From Chloroflexota bacterium (GTDB lineage Bacteria; Chloroflexota; JAJPGV01), in assembly GCA_021325635.1 (NCBI GenBank), contig JAJPGV010000034.1:363199-427198 (forward strand): a stretch of 64,000 bases of DNA. The letters are read 5' to 3'. Below the pieces are notes generated by a model. The model was given only the letters and a program-made list of their open reading frames with translations. It was not told the origin of the DNA and searched no databases. Numbering within the stretch: position 1 is the first letter of the stretch; each line of letters starts with the position of its first letter. A program made the position numbers and the translations under genes. This document shows positions 16,075 through 25,507 of this stretch, piece by piece.

Positions 16075-17946
16075 ATGTTCACCATTGGGACCGCCGGCCA
16101 CGTCGACCACGGCAAGTCGACGCTGGTCAAAGCGCTGACGGGCATCGATCCCGATCGGCTGCCCGAAGAAAAGGCCCGCGAGATGACCATAGAGCTCGGC
16201 TTCGCCTGGATGACGCTGCCGGGCGGCGTCGACGTCAGCATCGTCGACGTGCCGGGGCACGAGCGCTTCATCAGGAACATGCTTGCCGGCGTGGGCGGCA
16301 TCGACCTGGCGCTGCTGGTCATCGCCGCCGACGAGGGCGTCATGCCTCAGACACGGGAGCACCTGGCCATCCTGGACCTGCTGGGCGTAGGCCACGGCGT
16401 GATCGTGCTCACGAAATGCGACCTGGTGGACGAGGACTGGCTGAGCCTGGTAACAGACGACGTGCGCCAGACGCTGCTGCCCACCGTCCTCAAAGACGCT
16501 CCTGTGTGCGTCGTCTCGGCCGCGACCGGGCAGGGACTGGACGATCTGCGCACTGAGATCGCTCGCGCCCTGGAGACCGTGCCTCCAAAGCCCGACCTCG
16601 GCCGGCCGCGGCTGCCGGTCGATCGCGTCTTCACCCTCACCGGCTTCGGCACGGTCGTCACCGGCACGCTGCTCGACGGCTCATTTTCGGTGGGGGACGA
16701 GGTGGAGATCCTGCCCGAGGGCCGGCGCGCCCGCATCCGCGGGCTGCAAACCCATCGCCACAAGGTCGCCACCGCCACACCCGGCAGCCGCACCGCTCTC
16801 AACCTCAGCGGCCTGGCCGTCGATGAGGTCCAGCGCGGCGACGTCATCGCCCGGCCGGACCAGCTGCGCCGCAGCAGCGCCCTGGACGTGCGCCTGCAGC
16901 TGCTCGCCGAAGCGCCCCGGCCGTTGAAGGGCAACGACGAGGTGGACTTCTTCAGCGGAGCATCAGAGGTGCTGGCTCGGGCGACCCCGCTCGAGGGCCG
17001 TGAGATAGCTCCGGGCGACAGCGGCTGGGTCCGGCTGCGGCTGGCGCGTCCGCTGGCCGTCGTTCCCGCTGACCGCTTCATCCTGCGGCTGGCCTCACCC
17101 AGCGTGACCCTCGGCGGCGGACGCATCGCGGACGTGAACCCGCGTCTGCATCACCGCTTCCGCGCCCAGAGCCTTTCGTGGCTGCGAGCCCTCGACGAGG
17201 GCTCTCCGGACCAAATTCTGCTGACCGCGGCCCGTAGCGACCGGCCCGTTGGCGTCGCCATGCTGATGGGCCGGTGCGGCCTGGCGGCCGATCAGGCGCA
17301 GGCGGCGCTGGCCAGGCTGCTGGAGACCGCGCAGCTCGTCGAGCTGGACGGCGCGCTGCTCACCGCCACGGCCTGGACGGCGGTCGCGGCAAGGATAAGG
17401 ACTGAGCTCGAGGACTACCATCGCCGTTTCCCTCTGCGTCCGGGCATTCCACGCGACGAGCTCAGGAGCCGCATCGGCTGGGCGGCCAAGCCGTTCAACG
17501 CCGCCGTGAATCGCTGGATGGCGGAGGGCGTGATGGCCGCGCAGGGCGCCCTCGTGGCGGCGGCCCGATTCGAGATCCGGCTTCCGCCCGAGGCGGAAGG
17601 CCGTGCACGGCAGGCGCTGGCCCGGCTCACGGAAACCCCGTTCGCCCCTCCACCCGAAAACGAGCTCGGCCTTTCGCCGGACGAGGTTTCGCTGCTCATT
17701 GCCCGCGGCGCCGTGGTCCGAGTTGGCCCAAACCTGGTCTTCGAACGCTCGTCCTACGACGACATGGTCCGCCGCACGCTAGCGCAGCTGCACACCAGCG
17801 GCAAGATCACGCTAGCCGAAGTCCGCGACCTCCTAGGCACCAGCCGCAAGTACGCCCAACCCCTGCTGGAGCACCTGGACGAGCAGAAGATCACCCGCCG
17901 CGTCGGGGACGATCACGTCCTGAACGCGGCCAGACAGCCTGGCTGA
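16075..17946 (+). CDS. selB: Selenocysteine-specific elongation factor
   Basis: 623 residues. GTPase domain with GHVDHGKST (G1), DVPGHE (G3) and TKCD (G4), followed by two EF-Tu-like beta-barrel domains ([34 protein letters not shown]) and C-terminal winged helices (about 370-623) ending in [30 protein letters not shown], which bind the SECIS hairpin. It delivers Sec-tRNA(Sec) to UGA codons. It starts 51 bp after selA, so the two are probably co-transcribed; tRNA-Sec follows 68 bp downstream on the same strand. Confidence 0.95.
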   Translation: MFTIGTAGHVDHGKSTLVKALTGIDPDRLPEEKAREMTIELGFAWMTLPGGVDVSIVDVPGHERFIRNMLAGVGGIDLALLVIAADEGVMPQTREHLAILDLLGVGHGVIVLTKCDLVDEDWLSLVTDDVRQTLLPTVLKDAPVCVVSAATGQGLDDLRTEIARALETVPPKPDLGRPRLPVDRVFTLTGFGTVVTGTLLDGSFSVGDEVEILPEGRRARIRGLQTHRHKVATATPGSRTALNLSGLAVDEVQRGDVIARPDQLRRSSALDVRLQLLAEAPRPLKGNDEVDFFSGASEVLARATPLEGREIAPGDSGWVRLRLARPLAVVPADRFILRLASPSVTLGGGRIADVNPRLHHRFRAQSLSWLRALDEGSPDQILLTAARSDRPVGVAMLMGRCGLAADQAQAALARLLETAQLVELDGALLTATAWTAVAARIRTELEDYHRRFPLRPGIPRDELRSRIGWAAKPFNAAVNRWMAEGVMAAQGALVAAARFEIRLPPEAEGRARQALARLTETPFAPPPENELGLSPDEVSLLIARGAVVRVGPNLVFERSSYDDMVRRTLAQLHTSGKITLAEVRDLLGTSRKYAQPLLEHLDEQKITRRVGDDHVLNAARQPG

Positions 17947-18014
17947 GGCCGCTTCTCGCTACACTGTGTCTCCAGCCGGTTTCCCGCGACTTCGTCAGGA
18001 ACACCGGTCTCGAG

Positions 18015-18110
18015 GGAAGTGTATGGGCCCCGGTGGGCTCCGCGGTCTTCAAAACCGTCTGAGGGGGCGTTTGTGCGTTCCCTGGTGGGTTCGACTCCCA
18101 TCCACTTCCG
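18015..18110 (+). tRNA. selC: tRNA-Sec (anticodon TCA)
   Basis: 96-nt tRNA with the long acceptor and extra arm expected of tRNA-Sec. GGAAGTG at the 5' end pairs with CACTTCC at the 3' end, then discriminator G. The anticodon loop CTTCAAA (18047-18053) carries TCA at 18049-18051 on a 5-bp stem. The long variable arm spans roughly 18059-18085. The T loop TTCGACT has stem GTGGG/CCCAT. CCA is not encoded. Placement directly after selB supports the call. Confidence 0.95.
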
Positions 18111-18129
18111 CTAACCGGCGGGATGGGTG

Positions 18130-19173
18130 TCAGCGAACGACGATGCTTCCCGCCGGCTCCTCGAGCACGCGTCCTATCTGCACGGCGACTGGGGTAGCCT
18201 TCTGCTGCAGGAGCTGGATCAGCCGGTCGACTTTGCCGGCCTGCACCGCGATCAGCAGGCCGCCCGAGGTCTGGGCGTCGGCCAGCAGCAGCCGGGTCTC
18301 TTCAGCCAGCTGGCCGAAGTCCACAAATTGACGGAGGTGATCCAGGTTGCGCCGTGTGCCACCAGGCACCACACCCTGGGACACCAGCCGGCGCGCTTCG
18401 GGCAGGATCGGGACGGATTGCAGGTCGATTTCCGCCGCCGTATGGCTGCCGGCCATCATTTCCCGAAGGTGGCCCAGCAGGCCGAAGCCGGTGACGTCGG
18501 TCGCGGCGTGAACGCCAACCTCCTGCATGGCCTCAGCCGCGCCGCGGTTCAGCCCGGCCATGACGGCGATCGCTTCTTCGATAGCGCCCTCGCCGGCCTG
18601 CTCCGCCTTCGCCCCGGTGGTGATGATGCCCAGGCCCAGCGGTTTGGTAAGCAGCAACGCGTCGCCGGGCTGCGCGGCAGCGTTGGTAACGACCTTGCTC
18701 GGCTCGATGACTCCAGTGATCGACAGGCCATATTTCGGCTCCGCGTCATACCAGCTGTGTCCGCCTACCAGCGTGGCGCCGGCTTCAGCCAGTTTGTCGC
18801 TCCCGCCGCGCAGCACCTCGACCATGATGCTCTGGTCCAGATCCTCCGGCCAGCCGACTAGGTTGAGCGCGGTCAGCGGCCGACCGCCCATGGCATACAC
18901 GTCGCTCATGGCGTTGGCCGCCGCGATGGCGCCATACCAGTAGGGGTCGTCCACCACCGGTGGAAAGATGTCGACGGTCTGGACCAGCGCCAGGGTATCG
19001 CTGACCTGGTAGACGCCGCTGTCGTCGGACGTTTCGAGGCCGGCGATCAGCCGCTCGTCGTGGGATTTGGGCAGATGACTCAGCACGTGAGCCAGGTCCG
19101 AAGGACTCATCTTGGCAGCTCAGCCGGCGCAGTGGGCGTAGTTGGTCAAGCGGATCCTGCGGCCGGTGGTCAT
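18130..19173 (-). CDS. selD: Selenide, water dikinase, itself a selenoprotein (in-frame UGA at codon 18)
   Basis: Reading UGA at 19122-19120 as selenocysteine gives a 347-residue SelD starting at ATG 19173. The N-terminus becomes RIRLTNYAHCAG-Sec-AAKMSPSDLAHVL, matching the SelD active-site region, where Cys or Sec is followed two residues later by the catalytic Lys. The rest continues with SDDSGVYQV, TVDIFPPVVDDPYWYG, GGHSWYDAEPKYGL and DAQTSGGLLIAV. Without recoding, the protein would start at 19110 and lack its catalytic residue. It makes selenophosphate from selenide and ATP for SelA. Convergent with tRNA-Sec. No strong ribosome-binding site precedes 19173, so the exact start is less certain than the Sec codon. 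Confidence 0.92.
19091..19116 (-). promoter_or_regulatory. Putative bacterial SECIS hairpin of selD
   Basis: Immediately after the UGA, GCCA pairs with TGGC and GTCC with GGAC around a TTC loop, with an asymmetric internal bulge between the two stems. Position and size suit a bSECIS element; the fold was drawn by eye only. Confidence 0.45.
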
Positions 19174-19258
19174 TGGCGCACCACCGGCACGCGCGTCCCG
19201 AATAGAGCCGCCAGCATGGGGAAACGATAGCCGGTCCCGCCAACGGACCTCACCAAGG

Positions 19259-19286
19259 CCCTCGACCCTCGACCCTCGACCCTCGA
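19259..19286. repeat. Four tandem copies of CCCTCGA
   Basis: Perfect 7-bp units, head to tail, ending about 23 bp upstream of the mobA start, in the divergent selD/mobA region. Function unknown; could be simple slippage or spaced regulatory half-sites. Confidence 0.85.
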
Positions 19287-19309
19287 CATGCTATAGGTGA
19301 ACCACCAAC

Positions 19310-19918
19310 ATGACTGACGACGGGCTCTCAGCCGTCCTCCTGGCGGGTGGGAAGAGCTCGCGCATGGGCACCAACAAGGCGCTGCTGACGTTTCCCGACG
19401 GGATGACGGTCATCGAGCGCATCACAGCCACAGTCCGGGAGCTCTGCTCCGAGATCCTGCTGATCACCAACACCCCCGAGGACTACCGGTTCCTTGGACT
19501 CCCCATGCACCGGGACGCGATCCCCGGGGCCAGCTCGCTGGGAGGCATCTACACCGGCCTGCTGCACGCCACCAACCGGCGAGCTTTGGTGCTGTCGTGC
19601 GACCTGCCACTGCTCAAGGCGGCCGTCCTGCGTCACCTGGCCTCGCTGCCGTTCGACTACGACCTGCTGGTGCCCTTCATCCACGGTCGCCAGCAGCCGC
19701 TCCACGCCATTTACGCCAGCACCTGCCTGGAGGCCATCCGCCGCCAGATCGAGGCGGGCGACCTCAAGATCATCCGCCTGCTGGACAGCCTCCGCGGCCT
19801 GGTGGTCGACGAACACGATCTGGCGCCGCTCGATCCGCGGCTCACCTCGTTCCGCAACATCAACACACCCGAAGATTGGGCCGAAGCCCAGGAGCTGGAC
19901 CAGGCCTCCCGTCAGTAG
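19310..19918 (+). CDS. mobA: Molybdenum cofactor guanylyltransferase
   Basis: 202 residues, GTP:molybdopterin guanylyltransferase. N-terminal VLLAGGKSSRMGTNKALL is the nucleotide-binding signature; VLSCDLPLL carries the metal-binding Asp. It attaches GMP to molybdopterin to form the bis-MGD cofactor needed by the formate dehydrogenase encoded convergently. It is transcribed divergently from selD and ends in a strong shared terminator hairpin. Confidence 0.92.
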   Translation: MTDDGLSAVLLAGGKSSRMGTNKALLTFPDGMTVIERITATVRELCSEILLITNTPEDYRFLGLPMHRDAIPGASSLGGIYTGLLHATNRRALVLSCDLPLLKAAVLRHLASLPFDYDLLVPFIHGRQQPLHAIYASTCLEAIRRQIEAGDLKIIRLLDSLRGLVVDEHDLAPLDPRLTSFRNINTPEDWAEAQELDQASRQ

Positions 19919-19924
19919 CTCCGT

Positions 19925-19955
19925 CCAACCCCGTTGCCGGCGGCAACGGGGTTGG
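19925..19955. terminator. Bidirectional terminator-like hairpin
   Basis: CCAACCCCGTTGCC and GGCAACGGGGTTGG form a perfect 14-bp stem around GGC, between the convergent ends of mobA and the formate dehydrogenase operon. Same geometry (14-bp stem, 3-base loop) as the hairpin at 14570. Confidence 0.7.
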
Positions 19956-20004
19956 GAAATCGTGGGTCGCAACCGACCAGCGACTGGCGGCCTACGACGA
20001 GCGC

Positions 20005-20325
20005 CTAACGTACCACCTGCTGCAGGCTCCGGCGGACCATATCCACATTCGCTCGCTCCAGCTCGCCCGGATATTCCACGCTTGCCAGTCCACTCAGCGT
20101 CGCGTTCACCCGGTCCAGCGCAGCGCGCCAGGACCCATGATCGCCGCTGCCCTCACTGGCACGCAGCCGGAGAATGATCTCGTCGCGCACCTCGACGACC
20201 TTGCGTTCGGCCGCGTCCACCAGCTCGATCATCTGCTCCACCGGCGCGGTCTTGGATGCATCCAGCAGATCGATGGCCTGGCGACAATCCTCCAGCAGCC
20301 GGCCTTCCAGCACTGCCGGGCTCAC
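20005..20325 (-). CDS. Small helical protein at the end of the formate dehydrogenase operon
   Basis: 106 residues, predicted almost entirely helical, with alternating charged and hydrophobic residues (LLEDCRQAIDLLDASK, MIELVDAAERKVVEVRDEIILRLRA). No signal peptide, no membrane segment and only one Cys. The GTG start overlaps the NrfD-like stop as GTGA, so translation is coupled. I do not recognise the family; a chaperone or assembly role for the dehydrogenase is possible from position only. Confidence 0.65.
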   Translation of the reverse strand: MSPAVLEGRLLEDCRQAIDLLDASKTAPVEQMIELVDAAERKVVEVRDEIILRLRASEGSGDHGSWRAALDRVNATLSGLASVEYPGELERANVDMVRRSLQQVVR

Positions 20326-21380
20326 GCCAGCACCCGCTGCCCGGCGCGGCCATTGCCCGATACTTCCTGGCCCGGCTGCGTGAATCTGAGATAGTCCTCG
20401 GCCCGGGCCGCCGAGCTGTTACCGCCAAAGGTCAGCACCGCCCGCTGGATGAAGCCACCAACCAGCGCGCTGATGCTGGCCAGCCGGGTGGCGGTGGCGC
20501 TGCGGCGGCCTGTGAGCGTCTGGATGGCATGGATGAATAGCGGGACAACGATGCCCAACCCCAGCACACCAAAGCGATAAGCCAGGCCCACCTTCGGGTG
20601 CTCGTTCAACGGCGTCGCGGCGCCGCGACGCCGCCACTCCCAGTCACAGGCAAGCGTGAGCGCCAACTCGCCTGTGCTCGCCACCAGGGCAATCTTTTCC
20701 ATGCTGCGGCGCGCATGCTCACCCGCGCCGGCGGCATCGATCGCCAACGAGGTTGCAGCGGCCGCCGTGGACATTGCCGATGTGCCGAACAGCGGCGGCA
20801 GCAACCGGTAGACGGCGGCCCAGAACGGCACGCTGGTAGCTGACAGCAGGCTGCCCGTATAGCACGACATGACGGCGCCCGCGACCGCCGCTGGGATGCC
20901 CGCCAGGCGCGCCGTCCACCGTCCTACCCGAGCGGCAGTGAGGTCTTCCAACACCTGGCCGGTAGCCGCCACCCCGCTCAACGTCCCGAACGCTGCCAGT
21001 GTCCATGATCCGATCGACATGGGAGAGCTGCTGCGGAAGATGCGCATCATGTTGTACCAGCGCTTTGGCGTGTGGAGATCGAGGATCAAGAAGATCGGGC
21101 TCACCAGAGCACCCAACAGCGCCACGTAGCGCCCCGCGCGAACCACGCCGCGGTCACCACGCCGCCCAACCAGGTCGGCGACGGTAGCGATGATCTGCGA
21201 CGCTCCTGCCAAGCCACCGGCGAAGAGATAGCCGGTGATGAGCCAGCGGTAGTGGCTGGGCTTGAGTGCCGGCCGCCCGTAGTAGCTCTCACCGGAGTAC
21301 GGAACAGTCTGACCGTCTCCGGACCACAATCCGCCGCCCCGTGCCTCGCGGCGCCCGTACATGGGCGTCTCGCGGCTCAC
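20322..21380 (-). CDS. NrfD/PsrC-like membrane subunit of formate dehydrogenase
   Basis: 352 residues, polytopic. It opens with a Tyr/Gly-rich cytoplasmic-type N-terminus (VPYSGESYYGRPALKPSHYRWLITGYLFAGGLAGAS), then about eight membrane segments with the NrfD-family stretch FLILDLHTPKRWYNMMRIFRSSSPMSIGSW. It would anchor the FdhAB catalytic unit and exchange electrons with quinone. This replaces the cytochrome b FdnI subunit of the E. coli enzyme. It starts at GTG overlapping the fdhB stop (GTGA) and ends overlapping the next gene likewise. Confidence 0.85.
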   Translation of the reverse strand: MSRETPMYGRREARGGGLWSGDGQTVPYSGESYYGRPALKPSHYRWLITGYLFAGGLAGASQIIATVADLVGRRGDRGVVRAGRYVALLGALVSPIFLILDLHTPKRWYNMMRIFRSSSPMSIGSWTLAAFGTLSGVAATGQVLEDLTAARVGRWTARLAGIPAAVAGAVMSCYTGSLLSATSVPFWAAVYRLLPPLFGTSAMSTAAAATSLAIDAAGAGEHARRSMEKIALVASTGELALTLACDWEWRRRGAATPLNEHPKVGLAYRFGVLGLGIVVPLFIHAIQTLTGRRSATATRLASISALVGGFIQRAVLTFGGNSSAARAEDYLRFTQPGQEVSGNGRAGQRVLA

Positions 21381-22351
21381 CTGTCCCTCCGGCCGGCGGC
21401 GAAGGCGGCGACGGCGGCCAGAGTCAACCCGGCCATAGTCGCCAGCCCGGCCAGCAAGCCGCTTCTTACCCGCGTAGAAGGCAACGTCGGCGCCGCCGGC
21501 AGGTTGTAGGCTTCGGGTCTGTCCAGCAGCAGGAAGAAGGCGTTCAGGCGGCCGATGCCGCCGGTCGCGCCCGGGCCGCCGCGCGTCCCATACAGGTAGG
21601 CGTTATCGACGCCCAGCGCGTGCAGGTCTTTTACCCGCTGCTCGGCGCGCCTCGTAAGGTCGTCCAAGGGACCGAACTGAATGGAGTTGGTAGGACAGGA
21701 TTTTGCGCAAGCCGGCTCCAGTCCGCCCTTCAAACGGTCATAGCACAGCGTGCACTTGTGCGCCTTACCGTCGAGCTTGTTCGTCTCGATAACGCCGAAC
21801 GGACACGAGGGCACGCAGTAGCCGCAGCCGTTGCACACGTCCTGCTGCACCACCACCGTATCGAACTCGGTGCGAAACAGCGCTCCGGTGGGACAGGCTT
21901 CCAGGCAGCCGGCATTGGCGCAGTGCTTGCACACGTCGCTCATCATCAGCCAGTGGCTCTGGAACGCGGGCATGCTCGTCGCCCGACCCGGCTGCTCGAT
22001 GAACTCTACGTGCCGCCAGGTAAGCGCAGACAGCCGGCCGGTATTGTCATAGCTCTGTCCGGTCAGACCGATCTCGTCGGCAGGCAGGTTGTTCCACTCC
22101 TTGCAGGCGACCTCGCAGGCCTTGCAGCCGATGCACAGCGAGGTATCGGTGAAGAAGCCGTAGCTCTGGCCGGGCGTGATGGTGACGCCTGCCGTCAACT
22201 CCGCCTCGTGAGGAATGATGCCCGCCAGGATCGACTCGCGGTACTGCAGGGCCCGCTCCGGCACCGGCAGCGGATGCACCGGATGCCCCTCGAGGTGAAC
22301 CCGCGAGCGGGCGTCCTGCAATTCGGTCTCAGCGTAGTTGACCGCGCTCAC
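21377..22351 (-). CDS. fdhB: Formate dehydrogenase iron-sulfur subunit
   Basis: 324 residues. Four ferredoxin-type cysteine clusters are visible: CIGCKACEVACKEW, CKHCANAGCLEACPTGAL, CNGCGYCVPSCPFGV and CTLCYDRLKGGLEPACAKSCP, i.e. the four [4Fe-4S] clusters of FdnH/FdhB. A single hydrophobic segment near the C-terminus (LLAGLATMAGLTLAAVAAFAAG) would anchor it, as in FdnH. It carries electrons from FdhA to the NrfD-like subunit. GTG at 22351 overlaps the fdhA stop as GTGA. Confidence 0.92.
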   Translation of the reverse strand: MSAVNYAETELQDARSRVHLEGHPVHPLPVPERALQYRESILAGIIPHEAELTAGVTITPGQSYGFFTDTSLCIGCKACEVACKEWNNLPADEIGLTGQSYDNTGRLSALTWRHVEFIEQPGRATSMPAFQSHWLMMSDVCKHCANAGCLEACPTGALFRTEFDTVVVQQDVCNGCGYCVPSCPFGVIETNKLDGKAHKCTLCYDRLKGGLEPACAKSCPTNSIQFGPLDDLTRRAEQRVKDLHALGVDNAYLYGTRGGPGATGGIGRLNAFFLLLDRPEAYNLPAAPTLPSTRVRSGLLAGLATMAGLTLAAVAAFAAGRRDR

Positions 22352-25300
22352 GGCCGCATCCCGTTTAACCTCCCCTTACGCAGGTTGCCGGTGAAGGCCT
22401 TGCCCTCATGAATGGTGGTGTTGGGATCGCCCACGATGGACGTCAGCACGTTGGCGATGTCACCCGTGGCGTAGCCCTGCCAGCCGAAGTGCCACGGCAG
22501 CCCCACCTGATATACCCGCTTCCCGTCGACGTCGAAGGGCCGCAGCCGCTCCGTGACCAGCGCCTTGGTCTCGATCTCGCCGCGCGCCGTGGAGAGGACT
22601 ACCCAATCGAGCGTCTTGATCCCAAGCTCGCCTGCCAGCTCCGGCGGGATCTCGGCGAACCCCTCCGGCTGGAGCTCCGCCGTGCTCGGCACCATGCGCG
22701 TCGGAATGCCCCCGGAGTGATGCTCGGTAAGACGGTAGGTGGTGATGACGTACGGGTAGCGTGGGTCGCTGACGAGGTGATAGGGATTCTCCGGGCGCGG
22801 CCACTTCTTGGCCGCCGGGTTGTCCTGCTGCCCGTACATGGGGTTGGCTACAGGAGATTCGACGGGCTCGTAGTGCGTCGGCAGCGGCCCATCCTTCAAG
22901 CCCGCGGGCACGAACAGCCAGCTCTTTCCGTCGCCCATCATGATGAATGGGGACTTGCCATCCAGCGCCTCCATACCCTGGGGGTCCTTGGACCAGTCCG
23001 GCTCGTAGTCGGGCGCTTTGCCCAACTCGAAATCGGGCGAATCGTAGCCGGTCCAGCGGCTGTGCTCCGCGTCCCACCAGAGGTACTTCTTGGCCTCCGA
23101 CCACGGCTTACCGTCGGGATCGGCTGAGGCGCGGTTGTACATGATGCGCCGGTTGTGAGGCCAGGCGTAGCCCCAGCCCTGATGTGAGCCGACCTTGCCG
23201 GGCGGGTCCGGGGTCCGGCCTCGGGCCAGGTTCTTGCCCTCCTCCGGGTAGACCCCGCTGTAGATCCAGACTCCGCAGGCGGTCGAGCCGTCATCCTTCA
23301 GATCCACGTAGCCGCTCACCGGCTTGCCGTCGGCCAGCGTATAGCCATTGATCTCTTTCAGCACGGCTTCAGCCGAAGGCTCCTGGTTCGGGCCCGCGGT
23401 GGGATAGTCCCAGGTAAGATGCTGAATTGGCGCGTCCCGGGGGTCGGTGCTGTCTTTGTACAGCTCTTTCAGTCGCTTGCCCAGGTGGTACATGAACCAC
23501 AGGTCGGAGCGGCAGTCGGCCGGGCCCTCCACTACCTTGTCATGCCACTGCAGCAGCCGCTGGGTGTTGGTGAAGGTTCCTTCCTTCTCCCCGGGCAGCG
23601 AGCCTGGCAGCAGGAAGATCTCCGTTTGGATCTGATGGGGATCGAGCTCGCCTCTGTGTACTTCGGGCGACTTGTACCAATAGCTGGCCAGCTCGTTCTC
23701 GAACGTTTCGCGCACCACCATCCACTCCAGATTGGGCAGAGACATGCGGATAGCGTGGGTGTTATGGCCGCCGATCACGGGGTTCTGGCCCATCACCAGC
23801 AGCCCGCGGATGAGCTTGTCCTGGATGGCCAGCATCATCGGCAGCTGCGATTGGTCGCCAACGATCTTGGGGATCCAGTCGTAGCCGTAACCGCCGGCCG
23901 TTCCCCTGGTCGTATCAGGTCCGTACCAGGCTCGCAGCAGGCTGACGATGTACTTGGACATGTTGTGCCACCAGCCAAAGTTGGCGCTCTCCTCGCGCAC
24001 GTAAGAGTCCAGATCGCGGAAGCCCTTCCGGGCATGGGGCTGCGGCAGATAGCCTGGGAGCAGGTTGTACAGCGTCGGCACGTCGGTGCTGCCCTGGATG
24101 CTGGAGTGGCCGCGGAGGGCCAGGATGCCTCCACCCGGCCGCCCGATATTGCCCAACAGCGCCTGGATAATGGCTGCCCCGCGGATCGTCTGCACGCCGG
24201 TGGTGTGGTGCGTCCAGCCGACGGCGTAGCACCACGCGCCCGTCTTCTCTCGACCGGAATTCTTGGTGAGCGCCTCGCACACCTTCAGGAAGGTCTCTTT
24301 CGGGCAGCCGGTTACCCGCTCGACCATCTCCGGGGTGTAGCGCGCGTAATGCCGGCGCATGATCTGGTAGACGCAGTAGGGATCCTGCAGCGACGGATCC
24401 TTCGGCACGGGCTTGGAGATCATCACCCCCACCTTCTCGCTGTAGCTCTCGCCGCTCAGGATCCCGTGGTTCTCGAGGGATGACGGCAGGGTCTCCGCCC
24501 GGTACTGCCACGAGTCGGCCTTGTAGCCCTGCTTCGACTCATCCCAGCCGGAGAAGAGCCCGTCCAGGTCCTCCGTGTCTTGGAAGTCCGGCTGGATGAT
24601 GGAGGCGATGTTGGTGTAATTGAGGACGTACTCCCTGAACCACAGATCGCGCTCCAGGATGTAGTTGATGACCCCTCCCAGGAAGGCGATATCGGAGCCG
24701 GGCCGTACCGGCGCGTAGATATCAGCGAGGGCGGATGTGCGGGTGAAGCGCGGGTCGGCGTGAATGACGGTCGCGCCCCGAGCCTTGGCTTCGAGCACGA
24801 AGCGGAAGGCGATGGGGTGGTTCTCCGCCATGTTGGAGCCCATGATGGTGACGCAGTCGGCGTTGGCCAGATCCCACTGCGCGGTGGTCGCCGCCCCCCG
24901 CCCGAACGTTGCGCCCAAACTGGGCACGCTGGAGCTGTGTCATATGCGAGCCTGGTTCTCGATCCACACCATGCCCAGGCCGGCATTGCACAGCTTCTTA
25001 ATCAGGTAGTTCTCTTCATCGTCCAGCGTGGCGCCGCCGAGCTCGGCCATGCCCAGGGTGTGATTGACCACCATGCCATCAGGCAGCCGTTCGACAAAGG
25101 TTTCGTCGCGCGTGCGCTTCATCAGATGGGCGATGCGGTCCATGGCCCAGTCCAGGGGGCGGTCCTCCCAATGGTCCGAATACGGCGCACGGTACTTCAC
25201 GGTGGTGAGGCGCTGCGGGCTGGTCAGCCAGCCGAAGGTGGCCGCGCCCTTGGGGCACAGCGTGCCTTGATTGATGGGACTGCGCGGATCGCCCTCGATG

Positions 25301-25506
25301 TGGATGACCTGGTCGCCCTTGGCATAGACCAGCTGCGCGCAGCCCACCGCGCAATAGGGGCAGATGCTGGTTCCAACCCGGTCCGCTTCCTCCAGCCGCG
25401 GACGCGTCAGCCGCGAAGCCGCCGACTCGGCCGCCTCGCGACTCGCATCCTGGCCCGCCAGCTGCCGCGGGATGGACCAGTCGGCCAGGAATTCGCGCAG
25501 CCCCAT
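22348..25506 (-). CDS. fdhA: Formate dehydrogenase catalytic subunit, selenoprotein (in-frame UGA)
   Basis: Reading UGA at 24942-24940 as selenocysteine joins two open frames into a 1052-residue molybdopterin enzyme with Sec at residue 189. The context ENQARI-Sec-HSSSVPSLGATFGRG is the signature of Fdn/Fdo-type formate dehydrogenases, where Sec ligates Mo/W. An N-terminal [4Fe-4S] motif CPYCAVGC...LCPKGA lies near residues 49-85. It oxidises formate to CO2. A SECIS-like hairpin follows the UGA. ATG at 25506 lies 1 bp after the stop of the small upstream gene. The N-terminus (MGLREFLADW...) has no twin-arginine signal, so the enzyme may face the cytoplasm, unlike E. coli FdnG. Confidence 0.95.
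24911..24929 (-). promoter_or_regulatory. Putative bacterial SECIS hairpin of fdhA
   Basis: After the UGA, GCCCA pairs with TGGGC around a GTT loop, with a lower GC/GC pair and unpaired GT on the 5' side. Counting the U of UGA as 1, the bulged U is at 17 and the loop G and U are at 23 and 24, the positions reported as essential in the E. coli fdhF element. Confidence 0.7.
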
Positions 25507-25507
25507 G

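Noticed and set aside
18130..19110. SelD starting at the ATG at 19110
   Set aside because: That start removes the catalytic loop; upstream in-frame sequence across UGA encodes RIRLTNYAHCAG, the expected SelD N-terminus.
24927..24942. FdhA as a frameshifted or prematurely stopped gene (two separate genes)
   Set aside because: The stop is TGA exactly at the selenocysteine position, a SECIS-like hairpin follows, and selA, selB, tRNA-Sec and selD are next door.
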